NCBI RefSeq assembly: GCF_003234365.2
Contig: NZ_CP126260.1
Coordinates: 2,976,001-3,040,000, forward strand
Reading direction: 5' to 3'
Length of the DNA: 64,000 nucleotides
From: Curtobacterium sp. MCJR17_020
GTDB lineage: Bacteria > Actinomycetota > Actinomycetes > Actinomycetales > Microbacteriaceae
Below are positions 52,181-60,731 of the stretch, one piece after another. The translations under genes and the position numbers were made by a program. Each line of letters opens with the position of its first letter. Within the stretch, counting starts at the first letter, position 1. The notes beneath the pieces are model-generated. The model saw only the letters and a list, made by a program, of their open reading frames with translations, was not told where the DNA came from and did no database searches.

Positions 52181-53088
52181 CGGGCCACCTCCGATCGGTA
52201 CTCGACCTGGTCGTGCGTGAGTTCGAGGTAGGCCTGCTCCAGGCTCGCCTCGGTGGTGGCCAGCTGGTGCAGGACGATGCCCGCGGCACCCGCCGCCTCG
52301 CCGATCTGCTCGGCGCCGAGGCCACGGACCTGCAGCGACCCGTCGCCCTCGTAGCCGATCGTGACGTCCGGTCCGGCGATCGCGTCGAGGAGCCGCTCGG
52401 GTTCCGGCGTCCGGACGGTGACGGACCGCTCCGTGGCGGCGGCGACCAGGTCCGCGATGTCCGTGTCCGCGAGCACGCGGCCGCGGCCCATCACGACGAT
52501 GCGGTCGGCGGTCAGGGCCATCTCGCTCATCAGGTGGCTCGAGATGAACACCGCACGCCCCTCGGCGGCCAGGCTGCGGGCGAGCCGACGCACCCACACG
52601 ACGCCCTCGGGGTCGAGGCCGTTGACCGGCTCGTCGAGGATCAGCGTCTGCGGGTCGCCGAGCAGGGCCGCCGCGATCCCGAGCCGCTGCCCCATGCCGA
52701 GCGAGAACCCGCCGACGCGCTTCTTCGCGACGTTCTCGAGGCCGGTCATCCCGATGACCTCGTGCACGCGGGCCGCCGGGATCCGGTGCGTCGCGGCGAG
52801 CGCCGACAGGTGCTCGAAGGCGCTGCGGCCCTTGTGGACGGCCTTCGCCTCGAGCAGCGCGCCGACGCGACGGAGCGGGTCGCGTAGTTCACGGTAGGGG
52901 CGCCCGTCGACGTGGGCGGTACCCGAGGTGGGCCGGTCCAGCCCGACGACGGCGCGCATCGTAGTGGACTTGCCGGCGCCGTTCGGACCGAGGAAGCCGG
53001 TGACGACGCCGGGACGCACCGTGAAGGACACGTCGTCGACGGCGACCTTCTCGCCGTAGCGCTTGGTGAGGTTCTGGATCTCGATCAT
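52177..53088 (-). CDS. ABC exporter ATP-binding protein
   Basis: A 303-residue ATPase of the antibiotic/lantibiotic exporter type. Walker A is GPNGAGKST (about 34-42), the signature is FSLGMGQRLGIAAALL, and Walker B is LILDEPVNGLDPEGV. A C-terminal accessory domain of about 85 residues follows. It is the first gene of the exporter-kinase-regulator operon, which is likely a self-contained drug or stress response unit. Confidence 0.93.
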   Translation of the reverse strand: MIEIQNLTKRYGEKVAVDDVSFTVRPGVVTGFLGPNGAGKSTTMRAVVGLDRPTSGTAHVDGRPYRELRDPLRRVGALLEAKAVHKGRSAFEHLSALAATHRIPAARVHEVIGMTGLENVAKKRVGGFSLGMGQRLGIAAALLGDPQTLILDEPVNGLDPEGVVWVRRLARSLAAEGRAVFISSHLMSEMALTADRIVVMGRGRVLADTDIADLVAAATERSVTVRTPEPERLLDAIAGPDVTIGYEGDGSLQVRGLGAEQIGEAAGAAGIVLHQLATTEASLEQAYLELTHDQVEYRSEVAR

Positions 53089-53155
53089 GCGGCAACGGTA
53101 CGGAGACGGCCGGGTCCGCCACATCGCCGTCGCAGACGATCTCCGCGGGGCGGTC

Positions 53156-53173
53156 GTGGTACCCCGGTACCAC
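53156..53173. promoter_or_regulatory. palindrome GTGGTACC-CC-GGTACCAC, candidate operator
   Basis: Perfect 8-bp arms around a CC centre in the divergent region between the ABC exporter operon and the hydrolase gene at 53202. The binder is unknown; the operon's response regulator is one candidate. Confidence 0.55.
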
Positions 53174-53201
53174 CCGCAGCGGTGCCGGATACGGTGGGGA
53201 C

Positions 53202-54197
53202 ATGGTCGTCCAGCGCTGGCACGAGGACGTCCTCGGGGCGCCCTACGAGCGACTCGAACTCCCGCTCGGCACCGACTCCGAGGGGCCCGTCGTCGCCACC
53301 CTGGTCCGTCGTCGCCACACCCCGACCGACCTGTTGCTGCACGGGCGCGGACCGCTGCACGGCGCTGACGTGCTGTACGTGCACGGGTGGTCGGACTACT
53401 TCTTCCAGACGGAGCTCGCCGAGCGGCTCGAACGGCTCGGTGCCCGCTTCCACGCACTGGACCTGCGGAAGTACGGCCGGAGCCTCCGCCCCCAGCAGAC
53501 CCCGGGGAACGTCGACGACCTGGCGGTGTACGACGAGGACATCGCCGCAGCGCTCGACGCGGTGTCCGCCGAGCACCCCGGCCCCGGTGAGCGGCGACTC
53601 GTGCTGATGGGGCACTCCACCGGCGGTCTGACGCTGTCGCTGTGGGCTGCGCGGCACCCGGAACTCGTCGATGGGATCATCCTGAACAGTCCCTGGCTCG
53701 AGTTCCAGGCGACCGCCGTGGGCCGGGCGATCGTCGCGCCCGTCATCAAGCTCGGCGCGAAGCGGAACCCCCTGGCCCCGATGCCCGCCGTCGATCCCGG
53801 CTTCTACACGCGCACCGTGTCGGCTGCCGGCGAGGGCTCGTGGACGTACGACCAGCAGTGGCGGCCGGACCGCGGGTTCCCCCTGCACCCCGGTTGGCTC
53901 GCGGCGGTCTTCGCGGGGCAGGAGACGGTCGAGCACGGGCTCGACATCCAGGTCCCCGTCCTGGTCATGCTCAGCGACAAGAGCATGTTGCAACCCCGGT
54001 GGGACCCCGGCATGGCACACGCCGACGTCGCGCTGAACGTCGACACGGTGGCCCACCGAGCCCTGTCACTCGGCAACGAGGTGACGGTCCGCCGACTGCC
54101 GGGAGCCGTGCACGACGTGGTGCTGTCCGCGCCCGACGTGCGGGAGCAGGCGTACGACGCGATCGGGCGGTGGGCCACGACGTTGCTCCCCCGCTAG
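53202..54197 (+). CDS. alpha/beta hydrolase (lysophospholipase-like)
   Basis: A 331-residue serine hydrolase with oxyanion-hole motif VLYVHGWSDYF and nucleophile elbow GHSTGG (Ser139). A catalytic Asp is likely in the LVMLSDKS region, and the His is in GAVHDVV near the C-terminus. There is no signal peptide. It resembles monoacylglycerol-lipase or lysophospholipase types, but the substrate is unknown. It may share a transcript with the acetyltransferase gene 9 bases downstream. Confidence 0.88.
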   Translation: MVVQRWHEDVLGAPYERLELPLGTDSEGPVVATLVRRRHTPTDLLLHGRGPLHGADVLYVHGWSDYFFQTELAERLERLGARFHALDLRKYGRSLRPQQTPGNVDDLAVYDEDIAAALDAVSAEHPGPGERRLVLMGHSTGGLTLSLWAARHPELVDGIILNSPWLEFQATAVGRAIVAPVIKLGAKRNPLAPMPAVDPGFYTRTVSAAGEGSWTYDQQWRPDRGFPLHPGWLAAVFAGQETVEHGLDIQVPVLVMLSDKSMLQPRWDPGMAHADVALNVDTVAHRALSLGNEVTVRRLPGAVHDVVLSAPDVREQAYDAIGRWATTLLPR

Positions 54198-54206
54198 CGT
54201 GGCGGG

Positions 54207-54773
54207 ATGACCGACCGCTCCGTCCGGCTGACCCGGCTCGACCCGATCGGGATCGACCACGATGCCCTCGTCGACTTCCTGTCGACCGAGGACTTCCCCT
54301 TCCACGTGCGGCGGTCGTGGACCCGTGCGGAGGCCGTCGAGGCCGTGGCGTCCGGCTCCTACCGCGACGACGAGCACGACTCGTACTGGGTCGACCACAC
54401 GGAGCACGGCCGCATCGGGTTCGTCCGGCTGGAGGATCTGGAAGACCCGGTCCCGCTGTTCGACCTGCGCATCGCCGGCGCGTTCCGCGGCCGCGGACTC
54501 GGCGTCCCCACACTGCGCGCGGTCACCGACCACGTCTTCGGCACCCTGCCGTCGGTGACCCGCTTCGAGGGCCAGACCCGCGAGGACAACACGGCGATGC
54601 GCCGGGTCTTCGTGCGTGCCGGGTGGGTCAAGGAGGCGCACTACCGCGAGGGGTGGCCGATCGAAGGCGGCCGCGCGGTCGCGTCGGTCGGGTACGGGAT
54701 CCTGCGCCACGACTGGGAGACGGGCGAGACGACGCCGGTGCCGTGGGACGACGACGTGCCTCCGGACGACTGA
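54207..54773 (+). CDS. GNAT-family N-acetyltransferase
   Basis: A 188-residue acetyltransferase of the RimJ/RimL-like type. The acetyl-CoA-binding loop is AFRGRGLGVPTLRAV, and the late NTAMRRVFVRAGWVKE motif is typical. The substrate is not evident. It starts 9 bases after the hydrolase stop. Confidence 0.88.
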   Translation: MTDRSVRLTRLDPIGIDHDALVDFLSTEDFPFHVRRSWTRAEAVEAVASGSYRDDEHDSYWVDHTEHGRIGFVRLEDLEDPVPLFDLRIAGAFRGRGLGVPTLRAVTDHVFGTLPSVTRFEGQTREDNTAMRRVFVRAGWVKEAHYREGWPIEGGRAVASVGYGILRHDWETGETTPVPWDDDVPPDD

Positions 54774-54803
54774 CGCGGCGGTACGTCCTTCGTCGCGGTC
54801 CAG

Positions 54804-54847
54804 AGCGGACGGGAGGCACGGGTGACGCCCGCCACGGCTCTTCCGCT
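54804..54847. repeat. degenerate family A palindrome
   Basis: AGCGGACGGGAGGCACGG on the left is matched only partly by CCACGGCTCTTCCGCT on the right; the outer AGCGGA/TCCGCT pair is intact. It lies between the convergent acetyltransferase and TetR genes. Confidence 0.6.
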
Positions 54848-54884
54848 GGGGCGGGTGGTTGCGTCCAGTGCGTGACGCGCGCGA

Positions 54885-55457
54885 TCAGCCGCCGGTGGCC
54901 GTCCGGAGCGCGCTGCACGTGCGCCGGAACGCCGCGCTGAGCGACTCCCCCGCGGCGCGCTCCGCCCACGCGTCGAACGCGGCGCGCAGCGCCAGCAGGG
55001 CCAACGGCACCGCGAACCGGTCGGCACCCTGCCACGCCGACTGCAGCTCGAGCGTCCGTGCGGCGTCCCGCTCGAGCACGGCGGACAGCAGTGCCGGGTC
55101 GGCGACGAGCAGTGCGCGCACCCGGACCAGACGGTCGAGGTCGTCGCTCCGGTCGCGTTCGAACATCACGAGCACCTCGGCGATCACCTCGGTCAACGCG
55201 GCGAACGTCACCGGGCCGGTCACGGCGGCGGTGACGGCGTCGTGGACGTCGCGCGAGACGAACAGGAACGCGTCGACCTTCGAGGCGCAGTACCGGAAGA
55301 ACGTGCGCTCGGTGACGCCGGCCGCGGTGGCGATCTCGGCCCCGGTGACGACGTCGAACCCGCGCGCGCCGACCAGCGCGACCGCGGCGTCCTCGACGGC
55401 ACGCTCCGTCGCCCGCCGGTTCTGCGCCCGGCGGTTCTGCGCTCGGACCTCCGTCAC
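54885..55457 (-). CDS. TetR-family transcriptional regulator
   Basis: A 190-residue regulator with N-terminal helix-turn-helix (VVTGAEIATAAGVTERTFFRYCASKVDAF). It starts at GTG 55457, overlapping the preceding hydrolase gene by 4 bases. A short tandem repeat produces the RAQNRRAQNRR leader. As the last gene of a hydrolase-MBL-TetR operon, it probably represses the operon via the 23-bp palindrome at 57040-57062. Confidence 0.88.
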   Translation of the reverse strand: MTEVRAQNRRAQNRRATERAVEDAAVALVGARGFDVVTGAEIATAAGVTERTFFRYCASKVDAFLFVSRDVHDAVTAAVTGPVTFAALTEVIAEVLVMFERDRSDDLDRLVRVRALLVADPALLSAVLERDAARTLELQSAWQGADRFAVPLALLALRAAFDAWAERAAGESLSAAFRRTCSALRTATGG

Positions 55458-56305
55458 GACACCGACCGCCCGGAGACCGTCTCGCGCTGCCAGAGCGTCG
55501 GCAGTCGGAGGTCGACACCGTCGGCGCCCGCCAGACGGGTGAACGCGCGCATCGTGACGTCGAGGCGGTCGAGCTTCTTCGGCAGCGGCCTGAGCGGACG
55601 GTCCAGCGGGCGCCAGAACGCGTCCCAGTGCACCGGCCGGACGACGCTCGGGCGCAGGGTGCCGACGGTCTCCTGCCAGTACTGCTCGATCCAGCCCGTC
55701 GGCTTCGCACCGGCGGCGCCCGCACCCAGGTAGACGGTGTCGGCGTGGAGCCCCGCGAAGGATCCCGGGATGAAGTTCGCCGTCGGGTGGACCAGCACCG
55801 ATCCGTCCGGGTGCTCGAACAGGAACGAGGAGCACCCGCCGGTGCGGAAGTCGCGCATCCGGGCCGGCAGGGTGACCGGCTCGGTGATCTCGCCCGGCAC
55901 CGCGTCGCCGTCACTGTGCAGCGCGTGCAGCGGCGTGACCGTGAAGGCCCCCACCGCGAACGACTCGCGGTCGTGGAGCTCCCGGAAGGGCACCCGGTCG
56001 AGCCCGTACCCGGTGGCGATCATCCGGGTGGACGCCGAGCCGCCGAGTTCCGCCCCGGTCCGGTCCGCGACCACGGGGGCGTCGAGGGCGTGGTCGGCGT
56101 GCGAGTGCGAGACGAGCACGGCATCGAGGTGGTCGACGTCGAACCGGGCGAGCGCGTCCTCGATCCGGGTGACGTCCGGGCGGAGCCGGCCGAGCATCAG
56201 CCGCGGGAACGAGGGCCGGCTGAAGAAGCCGTCCACGAGCAGTGACGTCGTGCCATCGGAGACGAGGACGTTGGACACCCCGCCGAACACCGTGGTGACG
56301 CTCAT
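55454..56305 (-). CDS. MBL-fold metallo-hydrolase
   Basis: A 283-residue metallo-beta-lactamase-fold protein with the metal motif HSHADH (His67, His69, Asp71, His72). The UlaG/YddR-like layout starts with VFGGVSNVLVSDGTTSLLVDGFFSRP. It has no signal peptide and is likely a hydrolase of phosphodiester, lactone or other ester. It is sandwiched by 4-base overlaps in a TetR-controlled operon. Confidence 0.87.
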   Translation of the reverse strand: MSVTTVFGGVSNVLVSDGTTSLLVDGFFSRPSFPRLMLGRLRPDVTRIEDALARFDVDHLDAVLVSHSHADHALDAPVVADRTGAELGGSASTRMIATGYGLDRVPFRELHDRESFAVGAFTVTPLHALHSDGDAVPGEITEPVTLPARMRDFRTGGCSSFLFEHPDGSVLVHPTANFIPGSFAGLHADTVYLGAGAAGAKPTGWIEQYWQETVGTLRPSVVRPVHWDAFWRPLDRPLRPLPKKLDRLDVTMRAFTRLAGADGVDLRLPTLWQRETVSGRSVS

Positions 56306-57036
56306 GCGTGGGCACCACCGAGCACGTCGTCGAGCAGCCGCATCGTGCGCGCGGCGTCCTCCATCGCGAGGTCGTGATGCACCCCGCGTACCCGTTCGAC
56401 GTCCCACCCGAGGCGCTCGTAGACCGGCACCTCGGCCGCCGGCACGACGTGTCGACCGTCGTCGGTGAGCACGAGCGTCGACGGCACGAACGGGGCCGCC
56501 GGAGCGACCGGTGTCGTCGCGACCGCTCGCAGGACGTCGCGCAGCATCGTGCGGTCCCAGTGCCGGTGACTCTCCTCGGCCCGGGCGACGTTCGCCGGCC
56601 CCCACCGCGGATCGGTGCGGTCGTAGGCCTTCACGAGCAGGGGCTGCAGCCCGGGCAGCGCCCAGAACGCCCGACCGAGCACGCTCCGCCCCGGTGCCCG
56701 CAGGTGGAAGCCGGGGTCGAGGTACACCGCGCGGGCCGGGCGCAACCGGTCGACGGCGTCGAACAGCACCCGTCCGCCGAGCGAGTGTCCGACGACGGCG
56801 TCGAGCCCCTGCGGCAGCGTCTCGGCGAGGTCGTCGGCGAACGCTTCGAGTGTGTACGACGCCGCGCGGTCGCTCTCGCCGTGACCCCGCAGGTCCGGCA
56901 CGAGGAACGTGTACCGGTCCGGGTCGGCGTGGGACACGAGGTCGCGCCACACCAGCGCCGAACCGAGGATGCCGTGCACGAGTCCGACCCGGACCGGGCC
57001 GTGACCGTGGGTCTCGACGTGGAGCTGCATGTGCAC
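56302..57036 (-). CDS. alpha/beta hydrolase
   Basis: A 244-residue serine hydrolase: HGILGS oxyanion region, DLRGHGESDR, nucleophile elbow GHSLGG (Ser85), and a C-terminal GVHHDLAMED with the likely catalytic His. The start may be ATG 57036 or ATG 57030; neither has a ribosome-binding site, and the operator begins 4 bases upstream, so the mRNA is probably leaderless. It heads the operon with the MBL and TetR genes. Confidence 0.87.
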   Translation of the reverse strand: MHMQLHVETHGHGPVRVGLVHGILGSALVWRDLVSHADPDRYTFLVPDLRGHGESDRAASYTLEAFADDLAETLPQGLDAVVGHSLGGRVLFDAVDRLRPARAVYLDPGFHLRAPGRSVLGRAFWALPGLQPLLVKAYDRTDPRWGPANVARAEESHRHWDRTMLRDVLRAVATTPVAPAAPFVPSTLVLTDDGRHVVPAAEVPVYERLGWDVERVRGVHHDLAMEDAARTMRLLDDVLGGAHA

Positions 57037-57039
57037 TCG

Positions 57040-57062
57040 ATTCTGTCAGTGACTGACAGAAT
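57040..57062. promoter_or_regulatory. TetR-type operator, perfect 11-bp arms (ATTCTGTCAGT)
   Basis: ATTCTGTCAGT and its exact complement flank a central G. It is directly upstream of the hydrolase start, where it would cover the promoter of the hydrolase-MBL-TetR operon. Confidence 0.88.
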
Positions 57063-57068
57063 ACACGG

Positions 57069-57440
57069 TCAAGCGGAGCGGCTGAAGAGGTTCACGAGGT
57101 TGCCGTCAGGGTCACGGAACAGCGCCGATCGATTTCCCCAGGGCATCGTCGTCGGCGGCAGCACCACGTCGTCGAGGTCACCACGCAACCCCGCGAACGC
57201 GGCGTCGACGTCGTCCACCGCGAACTCGAGGAACACGCCGCCGTTCGTGCGGGGCTCCGGCGCGGCCGGTCCGAGCATCGCCACGGTCGCCGGGGTCGCG
57301 AGGGCGAGCACGGCGCCGCCGGTCATGATCTCGGCGAAGACGGGTGCGGGCCGCCGCGCCTCGGTCCCGGTGACGCGTTCGTAGAACTGCACCATCCCGT
57401 CGAGGTCGTCGGTGATGATGCGGATGGATGCGAACTGCAC
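57069..57440 (-). CDS. VOC-family (glyoxalase-like) protein
   Basis: A 123-residue protein of the vicinal oxygen chelate fold, with two beta-alpha-beta-beta-beta modules (IRIITDDLDGMVQFYERVTG and FRDPDGNLVNLF). GTG 57440 has GGAGGG 6 bases upstream. Such proteins include glyoxalases, dioxygenases and drug-binding resistance proteins. It follows the WYL regulator gene and may be its target. Confidence 0.87.
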   Translation of the reverse strand: MQFASIRIITDDLDGMVQFYERVTGTEARRPAPVFAEIMTGGAVLALATPATVAMLGPAAPEPRTNGGVFLEFAVDDVDAAFAGLRGDLDDVVLPPTTMPWGNRSALFRDPDGNLVNLFSRSA

Positions 57441-57535
57441 GGGAAGCCCTCCTGGCCGGCCACCATGACCGGACTCGTCGAGCATGCGCGACCACCGCGA
57501 CACCGTCCTGTCGGTGTTTCGGCAGATCGGGCACC

Positions 57536-58243
57536 TCAGTCCCCGAGCAGGTCCCCGAGCACGGGGCGCAGGACGCCGTGCGGGATGTCGAGCTCGTCGA
57601 GTCGGACCACTCGGGGCGGTGCCTGTTCTTCGGTCTCCTCCACCGCCAGCACCCGGTCACCGCGGAAGGCCCGGACACCGTCGCGCAACCGGCACCACGC
57701 AACGAGGTACCAGTCCTCGCCCTTCCCGATGTACCCGAGCGGTTCGACGACGCGATCGGTCTCCGCGCCCGCGGCGTCGCGGTACCGCATCCGGACGACG
57801 CGCCCGCCGGACAGTGCACCGGCGATCGCCGTGGGAGCAGGCGCGCGCTCCCCCGACTCGAGCAGGTGCACGCGGCTCGCGAGTCGCGCTGCCCGTCGGG
57901 CGTCGTCCTCGGCGAGCACCGCGGTGACCTTGCGGGCAGCGCTGCGCGCCGCGTCGCGGAACGGGCTGGAGCCGAGCGAGCCGAGGCCGATCGCCACCGC
58001 GAGCGCTTCGTCGACGGTCAGTCCGAGCGGCGGGAGCGTCGCACGGGCGTCGATCGTGTACCCGCCGGTCCGCCCCGGCTCGGCCCAGATCGGCACGCCG
58101 GCCTGCTGCAGGGACAGCAGGTCCCGCTCGACCGTGCGCACACTGACCCCGAACCGCTCGGCGAGTCGGCGCGCGCTCCGCAGCGCGGGCGCCGCGGCGC
58201 GGAGCTCCTCGACGAGCGCGTACAGGCGGTCGGTCCGGTTCAC
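57536..58243 (-). CDS. YafY-type WYL-domain transcriptional regulator
   Basis: A 235-residue regulator with an N-terminal winged HTH (SARRLAERFGVSVRTVERDLLSLQQAG) and a WYL domain (residues about 135-200, with GKGEDWYLVAWCRLRDGVRAFR). WYL domains bind nucleic-acid-like or nucleotide ligands. It is upstream of the VOC gene on the same strand. Confidence 0.9.
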   Translation of the reverse strand: MNRTDRLYALVEELRAAAPALRSARRLAERFGVSVRTVERDLLSLQQAGVPIWAEPGRTGGYTIDARATLPPLGLTVDEALAVAIGLGSLGSSPFRDAARSAARKVTAVLAEDDARRAARLASRVHLLESGERAPAPTAIAGALSGGRVVRMRYRDAAGAETDRVVEPLGYIGKGEDWYLVAWCRLRDGVRAFRGDRVLAVEETEEQAPPRVVRLDELDIPHGVLRPVLGDLLGD

Positions 58244-58276
58244 GACGCGACCCTAGCCCGTGACGCTACCGGGCAT

Positions 58277-58320
58277 CGGACGGGAGGCGCGGTGCCAGCT
58301 GGCACCGGGCCTCCCGTCCG
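58277..58320. terminator. family A 44-bp palindrome (one mismatch)
   Basis: CGGACGGGAGGC and its complement at the outer ends, CGGTGCC-AGCT-GGCACCG at the centre, with a single G/G mismatch. It lies upstream of the WYL gene and just beyond the mannitol dehydrogenase stop, both on the minus strand, so it acts as terminator for the WYL gene's upstream neighbour at 58352. Confidence 0.82.
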
Positions 58321-58351
58321 CCGTCCGGTCACGCGCAGGGCGCGACCCGCG

Positions 58352-59833
58352 TCAGGAACGCGACAAGCGTTCGACCGTCGCGTGGGCGCCGTCGGCGATG
58401 AGCCCGTCGAGGGCGTCGCGGTACGCCGCGACGAACCGTTCGTCGTCGATCAGGTCGCCGAAGACCTGCCGGTTCGCGATGAAGGCGAGCCGGTCGTCGC
58501 GCTGGGTGAGCGCGATGCGGTGCAGCGGCTCGGCCAGCCGGTCGACGATCTGGATCGGCTCGCCGGACTCGTCCGTGCCCTCGTCGTAGCGCGCCCACGA
58601 CGCGACGATGCCGGCGGACAACGTGACGGGCCGGCCGGCGGCGAGGTTGTCGCGGACCACCGGTAGCAGCCACTTCGGGATCCGGTCGCTCGACTCGGCA
58701 CAGAGCCGGGCCAGGGTGTCGCGGACCTCGGGGTTCTGGAAGCGCTCGATGAGGGTGGACTTGTAGTCCTCGAGGTCGATGCCGGGCACGGGGTGCAGGG
58801 TCGGCGAGCCCTCTTCGTCCATGTACCGACGCAGGAAGGTGGCGATCGCCGGGTCCTGCGTGGCCTCGTGGGCGTAGCGGTACCCGGACAGGTACCCGAA
58901 GTAGCACAGGCCCTGGTGCGACGCGTTGAGCAGCCGGAGCTTCATGAGTTCGTACGGCTCGACGTCCTCGACGATCTGCACGTCGGCATCCTGGTACGGC
59001 GGTCGCCCTGCGGGGTGGTCGTCCTCGAGCACCCACTGGAAGAAGGGTTCGGCGACGACGGGCCAGGCGTCCTCGATGCCGAGCTCGTCGCGGACCCAGG
59101 CGCGGTCCTCGTCGGCGGTCACCGGGGTGATGCGGTCGACCATCGAGTTCGGGAACGACACGTGCTCGTCCATCCAGTCGGCGAACGCCGGGTCCTGCAG
59201 GCGTGCGTAGGCGGTGAACATGTCTCGGGCGACGTGGCCGTTGCCCTGGATGTTGTCGCAGGACATCACCGTGAACGGCTGCTCGCCGCGGTCACGCCGT
59301 CGACGCAGGGCTTCGACGACGAGGCCGAACACCGTGCGGGGCGGTCCGTCGCCGCGCAGGTCCGCCGCGACGCCGGGCTCGTCCGCGACGAACTCGCCGG
59401 TGACGTGGTCGAAGTTGTAGCCACCCTCGGTGATGGTCAGGCTGACGATCCTGGTGTCCGGGTGCGCCATCTTCTCGACCACGGCGTCCGGGTCGTCGAC
59501 CGCGAGCAGGTAGTCGACGATGCTGCCGACGACGCGGGACTCGCGGGTGCCGTCCGGGTGCTTGAGGACGAGCGTGTAGAGCCCGCCCTGCTCCGCCATG
59601 GCCGTGGCCATCCGGCGGTCCTGCTCGAGGACACCGACGCCGCAGATGCCGTACTCGCGCGCCTCGCCCTGCTGGAGCAGCCGGTCGATCACCATCGCCT
59701 GGTGCGCGCGGTGGAAGCCGCCGACGCCGAAGTGCACGATGCCGGCGGTGATCCCGCTGCGGTCGTAGGTCGGGACGGCGACACCGTTCGCGGCGATCTC
59801 GTCGAGGGTCTCCGGGGACAGGCGGACGGGCAT
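58352..59833 (-). CDS. mannitol dehydrogenase family protein
   Basis: A 493-residue polyol dehydrogenase, the length of mannitol 2-dehydrogenase. The nucleotide-binding start is IVHFGVGGFHRAHQAM, and the catalytic signature is KLRLLNASHQG (Lys, Asn, His). It oxidises mannitol or a related sugar alcohol/uronate to the keto sugar with NAD. ATG 59833 has AAGGAG 7 bases upstream. It is divergent from a TetR gene that mainly appears to control an MMPL exporter. Confidence 0.92.
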   Translation of the reverse strand: MPVRLSPETLDEIAANGVAVPTYDRSGITAGIVHFGVGGFHRAHQAMVIDRLLQQGEAREYGICGVGVLEQDRRMATAMAEQGGLYTLVLKHPDGTRESRVVGSIVDYLLAVDDPDAVVEKMAHPDTRIVSLTITEGGYNFDHVTGEFVADEPGVAADLRGDGPPRTVFGLVVEALRRRRDRGEQPFTVMSCDNIQGNGHVARDMFTAYARLQDPAFADWMDEHVSFPNSMVDRITPVTADEDRAWVRDELGIEDAWPVVAEPFFQWVLEDDHPAGRPPYQDADVQIVEDVEPYELMKLRLLNASHQGLCYFGYLSGYRYAHEATQDPAIATFLRRYMDEEGSPTLHPVPGIDLEDYKSTLIERFQNPEVRDTLARLCAESSDRIPKWLLPVVRDNLAAGRPVTLSAGIVASWARYDEGTDESGEPIQIVDRLAEPLHRIALTQRDDRLAFIANRQVFGDLIDDERFVAAYRDALDGLIADGAHATVERLSRS

Positions 59834-59979
59834 CGGGTACTCCTTCGTACGGCGGTCGTTCTGGCGGACGCGCCACCGGTCGCACCGGCGGTCGTGCTGG
59901 GTGCAGTCAACCATGCGCACATCTGTTCAGAACCGAGTTTCCATCCCGGGGTACGAACCTGAGGATGCACTCGTAGTCG

Positions 59980-60009
59980 TTGCACCGAGTGCATCGATGC
60001 ACCTAGTGT
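59980..60009 (+). promoter_or_regulatory. TetR-gene promoter with internal palindrome GTGCATCGATGCAC
   Basis: A TTGCAC -35 box (59980-59985) and TAGTGT -10 box (60004-60009) are 18 bp apart, and the perfect 14-bp palindrome 59989-60002 fills the spacer. The start point would fall at about 60016-60018, on the GTG start codon, implying a leaderless, autorepressed gene. Confidence 0.7.
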
Positions 60010-60017
60010 TCTCATTC

Positions 60018-60656
60018 GTGACCCTCACGACCGACCGCCGCGCCGCCCTCAAGGCGAAGCACCGTGCGGCGATCCTGCAGGCGGCACGCGACCTGGTCGA
60101 CGAACGCGGCGGCCGCGAGTTCAGCGTCGACGACCTGGCAGCACGGGCCGACATCGCGCGGCGGACGGTGTTCAACCACTTCGCCTCGCTCGACGAGGTC
60201 CTGCTGGCCGTGTGCGAGCAGGAACTGTCCGTGATCATCGACCGGTTCCTCGCCGACATGGCACGGACCCCGATCGGCGACGGCAGCCGGGCCTCGATGT
60301 TCGACGAGCTCGAGTCCGCCGCACGCGGCGCCGACCTGGCGGCCGCGATCTCGAGCATGTACCGGATCCTCGGCGACCCGGGCAAGGACGACCCGAAGGC
60401 CGCGGTCCTCACCCAGACGGCGTTCTCACGGGTCACCGAACGACTCCGCGACGAGGTCGCACGCCGCTACCCGGCGGCGGATCCCCTCGACGCCGCCCTG
60501 CTCGTCGAGTCGCTCATGAGCGGCATCGTCGTGATCGCGGAACACTGGTTGGCCACCTCCGGCCCCGCGATCGACGAGCAGTCCGTCGCCGACTGGGACG
60601 CCCTGCTGGCACGACTGGTGCACAGCGTCCGCAGCGGCTACATGCCCACCGACTGA
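60018..60656 (+). CDS. TetR-family transcriptional regulator
   Basis: A 212-residue regulator. The GTG at 60018 starts VTLTTDRRAALKAKHRAAIL, just ahead of the HTH (SVDDLAARADIARRTVFNHFASLDEVL). The open frame extends upstream, but the promoter and operator lie inside it. It is followed after 75 bases by a large MMPL exporter gene, so it most likely represses that gene. Confidence 0.9.
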   Translation: MTLTTDRRAALKAKHRAAILQAARDLVDERGGREFSVDDLAARADIARRTVFNHFASLDEVLLAVCEQELSVIIDRFLADMARTPIGDGSRASMFDELESAARGADLAAAISSMYRILGDPGKDDPKAAVLTQTAFSRVTERLRDEVARRYPAADPLDAALLVESLMSGIVVIAEHWLATSGPAIDEQSVADWDALLARLVHSVRSGYMPTD

Positions 60657-60731
60657 CACTTCCCTCCCCAGGGGTCCACCGGCGCACCCCGCTCCACACA
60701 GCACCTGCAACGAAAGGAACGGGGCAACCGC

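Noticed and set aside
49348..53088. Exporter/kinase operon as a specific bacitracin-type (BceAB/BceRS) system
   Set aside because: The regulator is of LuxR/NarL type with a HisKA_3 kinase, and the permease is a six-helix ABC-2 type, unlike the ten-helix BceB with OmpR-type partner.
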